Source: Synechocystis sp. PCC 6714
Lineage (GTDB): Bacteria; Cyanobacteriota; Cyanobacteriia; Cyanobacteriales; Microcystaceae
Direction of reading: 5' to 3'
Assembly (NCBI RefSeq): GCF_000478825.2
Contig: NZ_CP007542.1
Span: forward strand, 930,001 to 994,000
Length of the DNA: 64,000 bases
In this document: positions 37,569 through 45,461 of the stretch, in pieces
Numbering within the stretch: position 1 is the first letter of the stretch
How the letters are laid out: each line of letters opens with the position of its first letter
Translations under genes and position numbers: made by a program
The notes under the pieces: model-generated
Seen by the model: the letters and a program-made list of their open reading frames with translations, nothing else
What the model was told of the DNA's origin: nothing
The model's database searches: none

Positions 37569-39569
37569 GTGGAAAAAGGTCAATTAGTTGAATTTCGGCA
37601 TCAAGGGGAACGGCGGTTGGCAGTGGTCGATCGCCCGGATGGCAAAAAAGATTGGGTCGTCATTGACCAACAGGGACAAAACCATAAGTTAAAGCCCCAA
37701 CGGGTGGAGTATGAAATTCCTGGGGGACCCTACACCGTTGCTGATTTACCGAGTTTTTTAGGGGAAGTGGAGCCATACCTAGACCCTTCTAGTTTGGAGG
37801 TGGCCTGGGAGCTATTGGTGGAAGACGGGGAAAGCATCACCCCAGCGGATCTAGCCCTGTTATTGTTTTCTGAGCAAAGCCCAAGCCAATGCTACGCCGC
37901 CCACGCCCTGCTAGCGGAAGATAAACTCTACTTCAAACAAAAAGGCGATCGGTATGAGCCCCGCTCCGCTAGTCAAATTGAGGAAATTAAACATCAAATC
38001 CGGGTGCAAGCCCAAAAAGAAGAGGAACAACAGGGTTTTATTGACCGGGTGAACAAAGCCTTGGCCGGGGAAACTGTTACTTGGCTAGGGAGTGATCGCC
38101 TGCGATTAGAAGCTTTAGAAAAATTTATTCTTTTCCCTGAACAAAACCATCGCCAAGCCTTGGACATTCTCCACACCCTTGGTAAACCTGGCCGCGCCGA
38201 CGAAACCCAAAACCTCCTGATAGAATTAGGCATCTGGCAACGCCACGAAAATCTCTTTTTGCGTCGTAGCGCTTACCCGAATCAATTCCCCGCCAAGGTA
38301 TCCGATGTGGCCCATGCTTACTTAATCAATCCTCCCCCCGACCCCGATCAAGAACGCCTCGACCTGACCGGTCTGAAAACCTACACCATCGATGATGAAA
38401 GCACTTCAGAAATTGACGATGGACTGAGCGTAGAGACTCTGGCCAACGGCGACCATCGACTCTGGATCCATGTGGCGGACCCCACCCGGCTGTTGAGCCC
38501 CAATGATGAACTGGATTTAGAAGCCCGTAAACGTAGTACCAGTCTTTATTTACCCACGGGAATGATTTCCATGTTTCCCCCGGAATTGGCCACGGGGCCG
38601 ATGAGTTTGCTCCAGGGCCAACGGTGCCCTGCCCTCAGCTTTGGGGTCACTTTGGACGAAGCTGGAGCGGTGACTGACTTTTCCATAGCCCCCAGTTGGG
38701 TTAAGCCTACCTATCGTCTCACCTACGAAGATGTGGACGAAATGTTAGTGCTAAAAATCCAAGGGGAACCAGAACTGCCCCTTCTGGCCAACGCCGCCAA
38801 AAAACGGGCCCAATGGCGCAAATCCCAGGGAGCCATCACCATCAAAATGCCGGAAGCCATTATTAAAGTTAATGCTGACGATGAGGTGCAAATTTATCTC
38901 CAGGAAACTTCCGTTTCTCGTCAACTGGTGGCGGAAATGATGATCCTGGCCGGGGAGTTGGCGGGGCGTTTTTGTCAGGAGCATGGCATTCCGGTGCCAT
39001 TTCGGGGTCAACCCCAGCCGGAATTACCCTCTGATGAGGAGTTATTGTCCTTGCCACCGGGCCCTGTGCGGGAATGTGCAGTGCGCCGTTGTATGCCCCG
39101 CAGTGAAGTGGGGATTACCCCCAGTCGCCACGCCAGTTTGGGGCTAGACCTCTATTCCCAAGCTACTTCCCCCATCCGCCGCTACACAGATTTGATTACC
39201 CATTTTCAAATTAAAGCCTACTTACGGGGGCAACCGTTACCTTTTTCTGGGGAGCAGGTACAGGAAATTTTATACAGCGTCATGCCGTCTTCCAAAGAAG
39301 CTACGTTGGTGGAACGCCAAACTAACCGCTACTGGAGTTTAGAATTTCTGCGGCGTAACATCAATGAAGTTTGGCAAGGGGTAATGCTCCGCTGGTTACG
39401 GGAGGATGATGGTTTGGGTTTAATCCTTTTAGAAGAATTAGGTTTGGAACTGCCCCATCGGTTCGATCGCCCCATTTCCCCCGGCGATCGCCTGAGCCTA
39501 AAAGTTAGTAACGCTGATCCCCATAGAGACGAAATTCGTTTTCGGGAATTGTTAGCCAACGAAGCCTAA
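37569..39569 (+). CDS. rnb: Ribonuclease II/R family exoribonuclease
   Basis: A 666-residue 3'-to-5' exoribonuclease with the RNB catalytic domain. The magnesium-binding acidic cluster is in YTIDDESTSEIDDGLS, and downstream WIHVADPTRLL, MISMFPPELATGPMSLLQG and YSQATSPIRRYTDLI are the other RNB landmarks. The N-terminal 130 residues form an SH3-like plus cold-shock-like region, and the C-terminal region has an S1-like segment ending in GDRLSLKVSNADPHRDEIRF. It matches Sll1290 of PCC 6803 in my memory, which also precedes the tax2 operon. The start is the GTG at 37569. Confidence 0.93.
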   Translation: MEKGQLVEFRHQGERRLAVVDRPDGKKDWVVIDQQGQNHKLKPQRVEYEIPGGPYTVADLPSFLGEVEPYLDPSSLEVAWELLVEDGESITPADLALLLFSEQSPSQCYAAHALLAEDKLYFKQKGDRYEPRSASQIEEIKHQIRVQAQKEEEQQGFIDRVNKALAGETVTWLGSDRLRLEALEKFILFPEQNHRQALDILHTLGKPGRADETQNLLIELGIWQRHENLFLRRSAYPNQFPAKVSDVAHAYLINPPPDPDQERLDLTGLKTYTIDDESTSEIDDGLSVETLANGDHRLWIHVADPTRLLSPNDELDLEARKRSTSLYLPTGMISMFPPELATGPMSLLQGQRCPALSFGVTLDEAGAVTDFSIAPSWVKPTYRLTYEDVDEMLVLKIQGEPELPLLANAAKKRAQWRKSQGAITIKMPEAIIKVNADDEVQIYLQETSVSRQLVAEMMILAGELAGRFCQEHGIPVPFRGQPQPELPSDEELLSLPPGPVRECAVRRCMPRSEVGITPSRHASLGLDLYSQATSPIRRYTDLITHFQIKAYLRGQPLPFSGEQVQEILYSVMPSSKEATLVERQTNRYWSLEFLRRNINEVWQGVMLRWLREDDGLGLILLEELGLELPHRFDRPISPGDRLSLKVSNADPHRDEIRFRELLANEA

Positions 39570-39867
39570 ACTGGAGTTTTTGAGTACTCAAAGATGCCAT
39601 TAACCTCCCCCTAGTCCACCGATTTGGGGCAATTTTGGACTGGTTAAATGGGGGAAAGAAATTCTTTAAAACGGGGAAGCGGAACCCCATGAAAATTTTT
39701 CACCGCTTCCACCAGCGGGCTATGGGCAATCCCTGGCAAATTAAGAGCTAATAATCTTAATTGGTGATTTTATTAGGCAATGCTCAGCAAAAAATATTTT
39801 AATTCATAAGTACGGAAATTTTTTTGGACGACTAAAAATCCCTCTCCCATTAGCGTAGTTACAGAGA

Positions 39868-39885
39868 GTTTAACCTAAGTTAAAC
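39868..39885. promoter_or_regulatory. GTTTAAC-CTAA-GTTAAAC palindrome
   Basis: A perfect 7-bp inverted repeat around a four-base centre, about 290 bases upstream of the PatA start. It has the shape of a dimeric operator. No known cyanobacterial regulator site that I recall matches it. Confidence 0.35.
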
Positions 39886-39965
39886 ATTGAAATTTGACCC
39901 TAGTAAATGTAACAACAGATACCACCAAGCCAATAACTTTCACATAGATTGAAATGTAAAAAAAC

Positions 39966-40010
39966 AATCAAGCATAGCTGGTTACTGTACAAGTGAGATA
40001 GTGCTTGATT
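39966..40010 (+). terminator. Hairpin AATCAAGCA/TGCTTGATT followed by TTTT
   Basis: Perfect 9-bp arms (39966-39974 and 40002-40010) enclose 27 bases; the right arm runs into a short T stretch (GATTTTGGG). It may end an RNase II read-through transcript or form part of a small RNA between the two operons. Confidence 0.35.
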
Positions 40011-40064
40011 TTGGGCGGAATATGGGGTTAAACTCTACTCATTAATTTCCGTTGTTCCCATGGC

Positions 40065-40101
40065 AAAATAGTTAACTTAGGATTAAGAAAATAGTTAACT
40101 T
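40065..40101. repeat. Two 14-bp direct repeats AAAATAGTTAACTT
   Basis: Identical copies at 40065-40078 and 40088-40101, a centre-to-centre distance of 23 bases (about two helical turns), each containing the palindrome GTTAAC. A weaker third copy (ATAATTAACT) follows. They end about 75 bases before the PatA start codon, where a regulator of the operon would be expected to bind. Confidence 0.55.
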
Positions 40102-40175
40102 TAGCATTAATAATTAACTGACAGGTTTCACTCCACCCTTGATGGACTTTATCTGCCCAACCGCCATTTTGCCCC

Positions 40176-41381
40176 ATGCAGTCTCCCCTGTCCTCTTCCC
40201 CGGCAACGAATCAGACCAAACTAGGGTTGGCCCATCCGCCGCCATCTCCCCCGAACGTTATGGAAGCTCCCCCCCCCTCCGTTAGTGAAAACCCTAACCT
40301 TTACCAGGTTTTGCACAATCTCATTGGCAGAGAGAGCTCTGGCAAGTTGATTGTCCATAGTGAGGGCAATCCCAACATCCAATGGCGGATCTACCTGGGT
40401 AATGGACGCATTCACTATGCGGGAAGTGACCAAGGACAATCGGAAAGGCTAAATTACCTGTTCCAACGCTACACCCCCACTAAAAGTATTCGCCTTGACC
40501 AGCCCATCACCAGCGATTACCAGTATCTCTGTGAATTGTGGGATTCCCAGCAATTTTCTTTTCAGGAAATTCGCTCTATCTTGGCAAAGTTAACCCAGGA
40601 AGCTTTGGTCCAAATTCTTTCCCTTTCCCAGCCGGTCTGCACATTTGAGGAAACGGTAGGTCTAGATCGCCTATTGCTCTATCTCGATTTCAAACAGTTA
40701 ATGCAGCCGGTAGCTCCGGAAATTAGGCACTGGCTTAAGATCCGCAATGTTATCAACTCCCCTTTCCAACGGACGATCGCCGACAATACCGATGCCATTC
40801 TCCCGGGGCTGTGTAAGCTCGAGCACATTACCAGTGACCTGCTTAGCCGCTACCAGGCATTGCCGGAATTAGTGGACCAAAACATGTGTGTGTACGAAAT
40901 TGCTGAATGTTTACACACCAGTAGCCTCAATGTGGCCATTATTCTCAAAACCTTAGTGGGCCAGGGAATAATCACCATGGGGCCCTACGAACCAGAACAG
41001 GAGGATAACCGTCCCGTCATTGCCTGTGTGGACGACAGCCCCTCCATTCAAAGGGTGGTGAGCTTTGCCCTAGAAGCCACTGGGTTTAAGGTTATCAACA
41101 TCAAACAAGCCGCTAGTGCCTTAACCACTTTGATGCACGCTAAACCAGCCCTGATTTTAATGGACATTAATATGCCTGACATTGATGGGTATCAACTGTG
41201 CAGTATTTGCAATAAATCCGAGGCTCTCAAGCATATTCCCATTGTTATGTTGACCGGCCGCAGTGGGGTTTTAGACCGGGTAAAAGCAAAAATGCATGGC
41301 TCCGTGGGCTATATTTGTAAACCCTTTCAGCCCCAAGAATTGGTGGAAACGGTGCAGAGCTTTATCTCTGTAACTGCCTAA
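40176..41381 (+). CDS. taxP2: PatA-type response regulator (TaxP2-like)
   Basis: A 401-residue PatA-family regulator. After a Pro/Ser-rich start, residues about 35-130 form the DUF4388/PATAN domain (LYQVLHNLIGRESSGKLIV, WRIYLGNGRIHYAGS), then a helical middle and a C-terminal receiver domain (about 280-400) with the phosphorylated Asp330 in LILMDINMPDIDGYQ, the acidic pair in CVDDSPS and the KPF lysine. In PCC 6803 the first gene of each tax operon is of this type; its partners suggest a role in type IV pilus output. The symbol rests on my matching of gene order to sll1291-sll1296. Confidence 0.88.
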   Translation: MQSPLSSSPATNQTKLGLAHPPPSPPNVMEAPPPSVSENPNLYQVLHNLIGRESSGKLIVHSEGNPNIQWRIYLGNGRIHYAGSDQGQSERLNYLFQRYTPTKSIRLDQPITSDYQYLCELWDSQQFSFQEIRSILAKLTQEALVQILSLSQPVCTFEETVGLDRLLLYLDFKQLMQPVAPEIRHWLKIRNVINSPFQRTIADNTDAILPGLCKLEHITSDLLSRYQALPELVDQNMCVYEIAECLHTSSLNVAIILKTLVGQGIITMGPYEPEQEDNRPVIACVDDSPSIQRVVSFALEATGFKVINIKQAASALTTLMHAKPALILMDINMPDIDGYQLCSICNKSEALKHIPIVMLTGRSGVLDRVKAKMHGSVGYICKPFQPQELVETVQSFISVTA

Positions 41382-41494
41382 TTACTTAATTACTGTGGGT
41401 AAATTGCTTGTCCAACTAGTTTTAATTACTGAGTTGCTTCTTCTATCCTATATCCTATGATTATCATCGTTAGCAATTGTTCAGGGAGATGCCA

Positions 41495-41860
41495 GTGAAA
41501 ACTGTTTTAGTCGTGGAAGATACCAAATCTGACCAGCTGTTGGTTCAGGGTCTTTTGAAATCCATGGGCACGGAAACGGTCATTTGTAACAATGCCGATG
41601 AAGCCCTGGAATGGTTAGACAAAAATACGGTCCCCGACCTAATTATGTTGGACATCGTCATGCCAGATATTAGTGGTTATGATCTTTGTCGCAAGATCCG
41701 CGGTGAGTTGGCCCTTGAAGATGTGCCCATCGTTTTTTGCTCTACCAAAAATGAGGACTATGACCGCTTTTGGGCCCTGCGCCAGGGGGGAAATGCTTAT
41801 TTGATCAAGCCCTATAGCCCCATTGAGCTGATGAAGACCGTTAAGCCCTACATTTCCTAG
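41495..41860 (+). CDS. taxY2: CheY-like single-domain response regulator (TaxY2-like)
   Basis: A 121-residue stand-alone receiver domain. Acidic residues in VVEDTKSD, the phosphoacceptor Asp53 in LIMLDIVMPDISGYD, the Thr/Ser-like position in IVFCSTKN and Lys in YLIKPYSP are all in place. The GTG at 41495 is preferred because AGGGAG lies six bases upstream; the ATG at 41489 would overlap that binding site. It is the shuttle between the CheA kinase of the same operon and the pilus machinery, by analogy with PixH. Confidence 0.9.
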   Translation: MKTVLVVEDTKSDQLLVQGLLKSMGTETVICNNADEALEWLDKNTVPDLIMLDIVMPDISGYDLCRKIRGELALEDVPIVFCSTKNEDYDRFWALRQGGNAYLIKPYSPIELMKTVKPYIS

Positions 41861-41920
41861 AAACTCGACAAGATTACGGCTTTTTCCCTTTAGTTGCAAT
41901 TATTTTGTTGGTTTGGGCCT

Positions 41921-42373
41921 ATGGTGACGGATTATTTTTGGGTGGATCTGGGTTTGGCGCTGACGGTGGCCATTCCTCTGGTCAAAACTCGGGAGGTGCT
42001 GTCCTTTCCCCTCAGTTCCCTTTGCCTAATTCCTGGGGTAAGACCGGAGTTGCTAGGGGTGAGTAATCAGCGGGGGAATTTGCTTTGGGTGGTGGATTTG
42101 CCCCGGTTATTGTCCCCTACCACAGCTCAACCCCTCAATTACCGTACCTTGAGCAATACTAAAGCCGTGGTACTGGTGGGGGAGTCGGCCCAGGCGGCGG
42201 CTATCGCCAAGGAATTTAAGGGAATTGTCAGCTTTTCTGAAGCGGAGTTAACCCCCATCAATGAGCCTTTTTTGCGATGGGAAGGTAACCGGGACGGGGA
42301 AGCCATTCTCATTTTAGATGTGGATCCGATTTTTGCTTGGTTTCAGGGTAGTAGCTCCCTCAAATTTCCCTAG
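41921..42373 (+). CDS. taxW2: CheW-like adaptor (TaxW2-like)
   Basis: A 150-residue CheW-domain protein linking the methyl-accepting protein to the kinase. The domain core shows IPLVKTREVLSFP, the conserved LLGVSNQRGNLLWVVDLPRLL, and a C-terminal AILILDVDPIF. The ATG at 41921 is preferred to upstream non-ATG starts. It is placed between the CheY and receptor genes, as in pixI of the phototaxis operon. Confidence 0.88.
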   Translation: MVTDYFWVDLGLALTVAIPLVKTREVLSFPLSSLCLIPGVRPELLGVSNQRGNLLWVVDLPRLLSPTTAQPLNYRTLSNTKAVVLVGESAQAAAIAKEFKGIVSFSEAELTPINEPFLRWEGNRDGEAILILDVDPIFAWFQGSSSLKFP

Positions 42374-42543
42374 CTATCGTCAAGGTAACCATTAGGTGAG
42401 GTTAATCTTTTAGGAAAAACTTTGAGTAATTTATCTTTTACTGCACTGATGGTTTTTACCTTAACTAAGCCTTAATTTTTATCGTTAATTCTGAAACTGT
42501 ATTGATCCATCGCCCGATTATTTTCTAATTATTTTTAATCTTC

Positions 42544-45405
42544 ATGGTTAGCACCTCCACTAAACCCCAATTTTCCCAAGAAATTCTGGAACTCCAAGCA
42601 ATGGCTACGGCTACTCCAGATGATCTATTTGCCCAGATTGCCCTGGCCGGTGCCTTACAGGAAGAGGGTTTTTGGGAGGAGGCGGCCCAGTACTACCATC
42701 GGGCCCAGGAGTTGGACAGTGATGGTATTTACGGGGAGACCATTAGTAAGGCGTTAGCGGAGATTCAGCCTAATTTACCGGCGGTGGAGGAAAACTACGC
42801 TATCCCCCAATCCCTCTCTGAGGAAGAGAAAAAACAGGCTTATCCGCCAGAAATTCTCATGCTCCAGGAGACGGTGCGAGAAAGGCCCGAAGATTTAGTG
42901 GCCCAAATAAGTTTTGCCAGTGCCCTAGAAGCGGGGGGATTTTTAACTGATGCTCTCCAAGCCTATGAAGATTTAAAAATTCAGGATGAAGAAGGCATTT
43001 TTCACGCCACCTGTGACCAGGCGATCGCCGGCATTGAGGCACAATTGGCGGATCCAAATCGCATTATCCCGGCCATGGCTTGGGCTGGCACCCTCAAATA
43101 CGCCGCCGCCACCGATGATTTAGCCCTAGATGAAGAACGATCCAACTTAACGTTGCAAAAACGCTGGGCTAACCTGCCCATTGCCACCAAGCAATTCACT
43201 GCCTTGTTGGTTTCCAGCGCCCTAACTGTGGTTGCAGTGGTGGGCACCGGGATGATGATCGCCATTTCTTCCGGCAGATTCCAACTGAAAAACCAGACCC
43301 TGGCGGAGTTGGTTGTCACCGAGGGCAATTACAACATCAAAATCAACCAGATGGGTTTTGGTTTTCGAGGCCAGTCGGACAACGTTGCCATCATCGAAGC
43401 GGCCCGACTCTACGGCAATAGGCAACCCATCCCCGCCAATTTAAGGAATCAGGTTCGTGGCATTTTGCAAAACGAAGTTAAATCGAGAAACATTGAGTAC
43501 GCCACCCTCGTTGGCCAAGACCAAAGAATTATTGCCAGTGCCAACGCCCAGCGCAATGGACAAATATTTGACCCCAGTGACCTTGTAACCTTGAGACTTG
43601 GTTTTCCGGGCCAAATTAAATTCAGCACCACCATTAGCAAACAAGAACTACAGAAGGAGTCGGCTCCAAACGTTGGACAACTAGAACAAAAAGACGCTTT
43701 AATCCGCTACACCGTTACACCGGTCAGGGATCCCCAGTCGAAAGCTAATATTGGTACGTTGATTGCCGGGGATATCGTCAACGGTAAGGATGCAATTGTG
43801 CAGGGCACTGTGGATGATTTTGATGGGGGTTACAGTGCCATCTACTATTTAGATCCCGACGGCGCATTACAGTTGGCAACATCAAGCTTAAAAACCGGCA
43901 GTGGCCAAAACACCCAACTACTTAAAAATGTGCCTTTGCCTGATTTAAGTTTGCTCAAACAGGCCCAAGAAAATCCCGATGAGCCCGTAGTGGGAAGGCT
44001 CACAATTGATGGTGAACCCCTCACCCTCGCAGTTAAAGTCATCAAAAATATTCAGGGTCAACCCCTTGCCTTCTTGGTGCGGGGGACGTCTGAAGTAGAG
44101 TTCAATCAACTGCTGGAAAGAACCCTACTACTGCAAATGGGAGTGGGGGTCTTAGCTTTAGTTATTGCGGCGATTATTGCCTATTGGCTGGGGCAGACCC
44201 TAACAAAATCCCTCAAGAGTTTGCAGTCCACTGCCCAGAAGCTTGGGGAGGGAAGTACCGATGTACGAGCAGTGGTGGAGTCTAAAGATGAAGTGGGACA
44301 ATTAGCTTTAACTTTTAACGCCATGGCGGAACAGGTGGAGGCTTCTACCCGTTCTTTACAGGAAACATCCCTGGAGCGGCAACAGGAGGCGGAGAAACAA
44401 CGGCAATTAAAAGAAGAACTCCAAGATGGGGTGGTGCGTTTGTTGACGGACATTGAAGAATCTTCCCGGGGCGATTTGACTGTCCGCAGTTCCGTGGAAG
44501 CTGGGGCCGTAGGGGCGATCGCCGATGCGTTCAATGCCACTTTGGCGGGGTTAAGAAAACTGGTTAAACAGGTGGTGGATACGGCAACGGAGGTGAGTGG
44601 CCAAGCCCAGGAGGATAGCCAAGAAATCACCAGTTTGTCGGACAATGCCCTAGAACAAGCCCGGGCCCTGGAATCCGCCACTGCTTCCGTAGCAGAAATG
44701 GCCCAATCCATTGAGTCCGTAGCTAAAAGTGCCCAAACCGCTGCGGCGATCGCCAGACAAGGTAACGAAGCGGCCCAACAGGGGCAAAACACCATGGACG
44801 AAACGGTGGAAAGTATTTACAAAGTGCGGGGCCGGGTGGCGGAAATTTCCAAAAAATCAAAACGTTTGGCGGAATCATCCCTGGAAATTTCCAAAATTGT
44901 CGGGATTATTTCCGGTATTTCTGAAAAAACCAACCTGCTGGCTTTTAACGCCTCCATCGAAGCGGCAAGGGCAGGGGAAAATGGCCAGGGTTTCCGGATT
45001 GTTGCGGATGAAGTCCGGCGATTGGCGGAAATGGTTACTCTCTCCGCCCAGGAAATTGAACAGGTAATTCTCAGTATTCAAGAGGAAACCTCCCAGATGA
45101 GCCAACTGATGGAGGAAAGCACCAACGAGGTGGTCACCGGTACTCAATTAGTACAGAAAACCAAGGAAACCTTGCAAAATCTGGCCCAAATTAGTGAAGA
45201 AATTGACACGGTACTGGATTCCATCTCCCGCAACACAGAATCCCAACGGTTGGCATCCCAAATGGTAACGGAAACCGTACAAAACGTAGCCAGCGTCGCT
45301 AAAGCCACGTCGGATAAATCCCAACTGGTTTCCCAGTCCCTCCAGTCCCTTGCTAAAACCGCGGTAGATCTGCAAACCGCCGCCGGTAAATTCAAAGTGG
45401 AATAG
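42544..45405 (+). CDS. taxD2: Methyl-accepting chemotaxis-type receptor with TPR-like N-terminus (TaxD2-like)
   Basis: A 953-residue receptor. Residues 1-155 are cytosolic and hold two similar helical repeats ([21 protein letters not shown] and [21 protein letters not shown]) resembling TPR units. A first membrane helix (about 216-242) and a second (about 529-549) enclose a roughly 285-residue external sensor domain of CACHE type. A HAMP domain, a second HAMP-like linker ([26 protein letters not shown]) and the signalling hairpin follow, with the tip [21 protein letters not shown]. There are no GAF domains, so unlike PixJ it is not a phytochrome-type photoreceptor. Family: PilJ-like. Confidence 0.9.
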   Translation: MVSTSTKPQFSQEILELQAMATATPDDLFAQIALAGALQEEGFWEEAAQYYHRAQELDSDGIYGETISKALAEIQPNLPAVEENYAIPQSLSEEEKKQAYPPEILMLQETVRERPEDLVAQISFASALEAGGFLTDALQAYEDLKIQDEEGIFHATCDQAIAGIEAQLADPNRIIPAMAWAGTLKYAAATDDLALDEERSNLTLQKRWANLPIATKQFTALLVSSALTVVAVVGTGMMIAISSGRFQLKNQTLAELVVTEGNYNIKINQMGFGFRGQSDNVAIIEAARLYGNRQPIPANLRNQVRGILQNEVKSRNIEYATLVGQDQRIIASANAQRNGQIFDPSDLVTLRLGFPGQIKFSTTISKQELQKESAPNVGQLEQKDALIRYTVTPVRDPQSKANIGTLIAGDIVNGKDAIVQGTVDDFDGGYSAIYYLDPDGALQLATSSLKTGSGQNTQLLKNVPLPDLSLLKQAQENPDEPVVGRLTIDGEPLTLAVKVIKNIQGQPLAFLVRGTSEVEFNQLLERTLLLQMGVGVLALVIAAIIAYWLGQTLTKSLKSLQSTAQKLGEGSTDVRAVVESKDEVGQLALTFNAMAEQVEASTRSLQETSLERQQEAEKQRQLKEELQDGVVRLLTDIEESSRGDLTVRSSVEAGAVGAIADAFNATLAGLRKLVKQVVDTATEVSGQAQEDSQEITSLSDNALEQARALESATASVAEMAQSIESVAKSAQTAAAIARQGNEAAQQGQNTMDETVESIYKVRGRVAEISKKSKRLAESSLEISKIVGIISGISEKTNLLAFNASIEAARAGENGQGFRIVADEVRRLAEMVTLSAQEIEQVILSIQEETSQMSQLMEESTNEVVTGTQLVQKTKETLQNLAQISEEIDTVLDSISRNTESQRLASQMVTETVQNVASVAKATSDKSQLVSQSLQSLAKTAVDLQTAAGKFKVE

Positions 45406-45461
45406 GCGGGAATTTTTCTCCATGCCTTGTCAACACGCCTAACCCCGAATTTGGTCAACGT

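Larger units (their letters stand above)
39570..40175. other. Intergenic region upstream of the tax2 operon
   Basis: These 606 AT-rich bases between RNase II and the PatA gene contain three structured motifs described separately: a GTTTAAC/GTTAAAC palindrome at 39868-39885, a 9-bp inverted repeat with a 27-base loop ending at 40010, and a pair of 14-bp direct repeats at 40065-40101. No small gene is visible. Confidence 0.6.
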
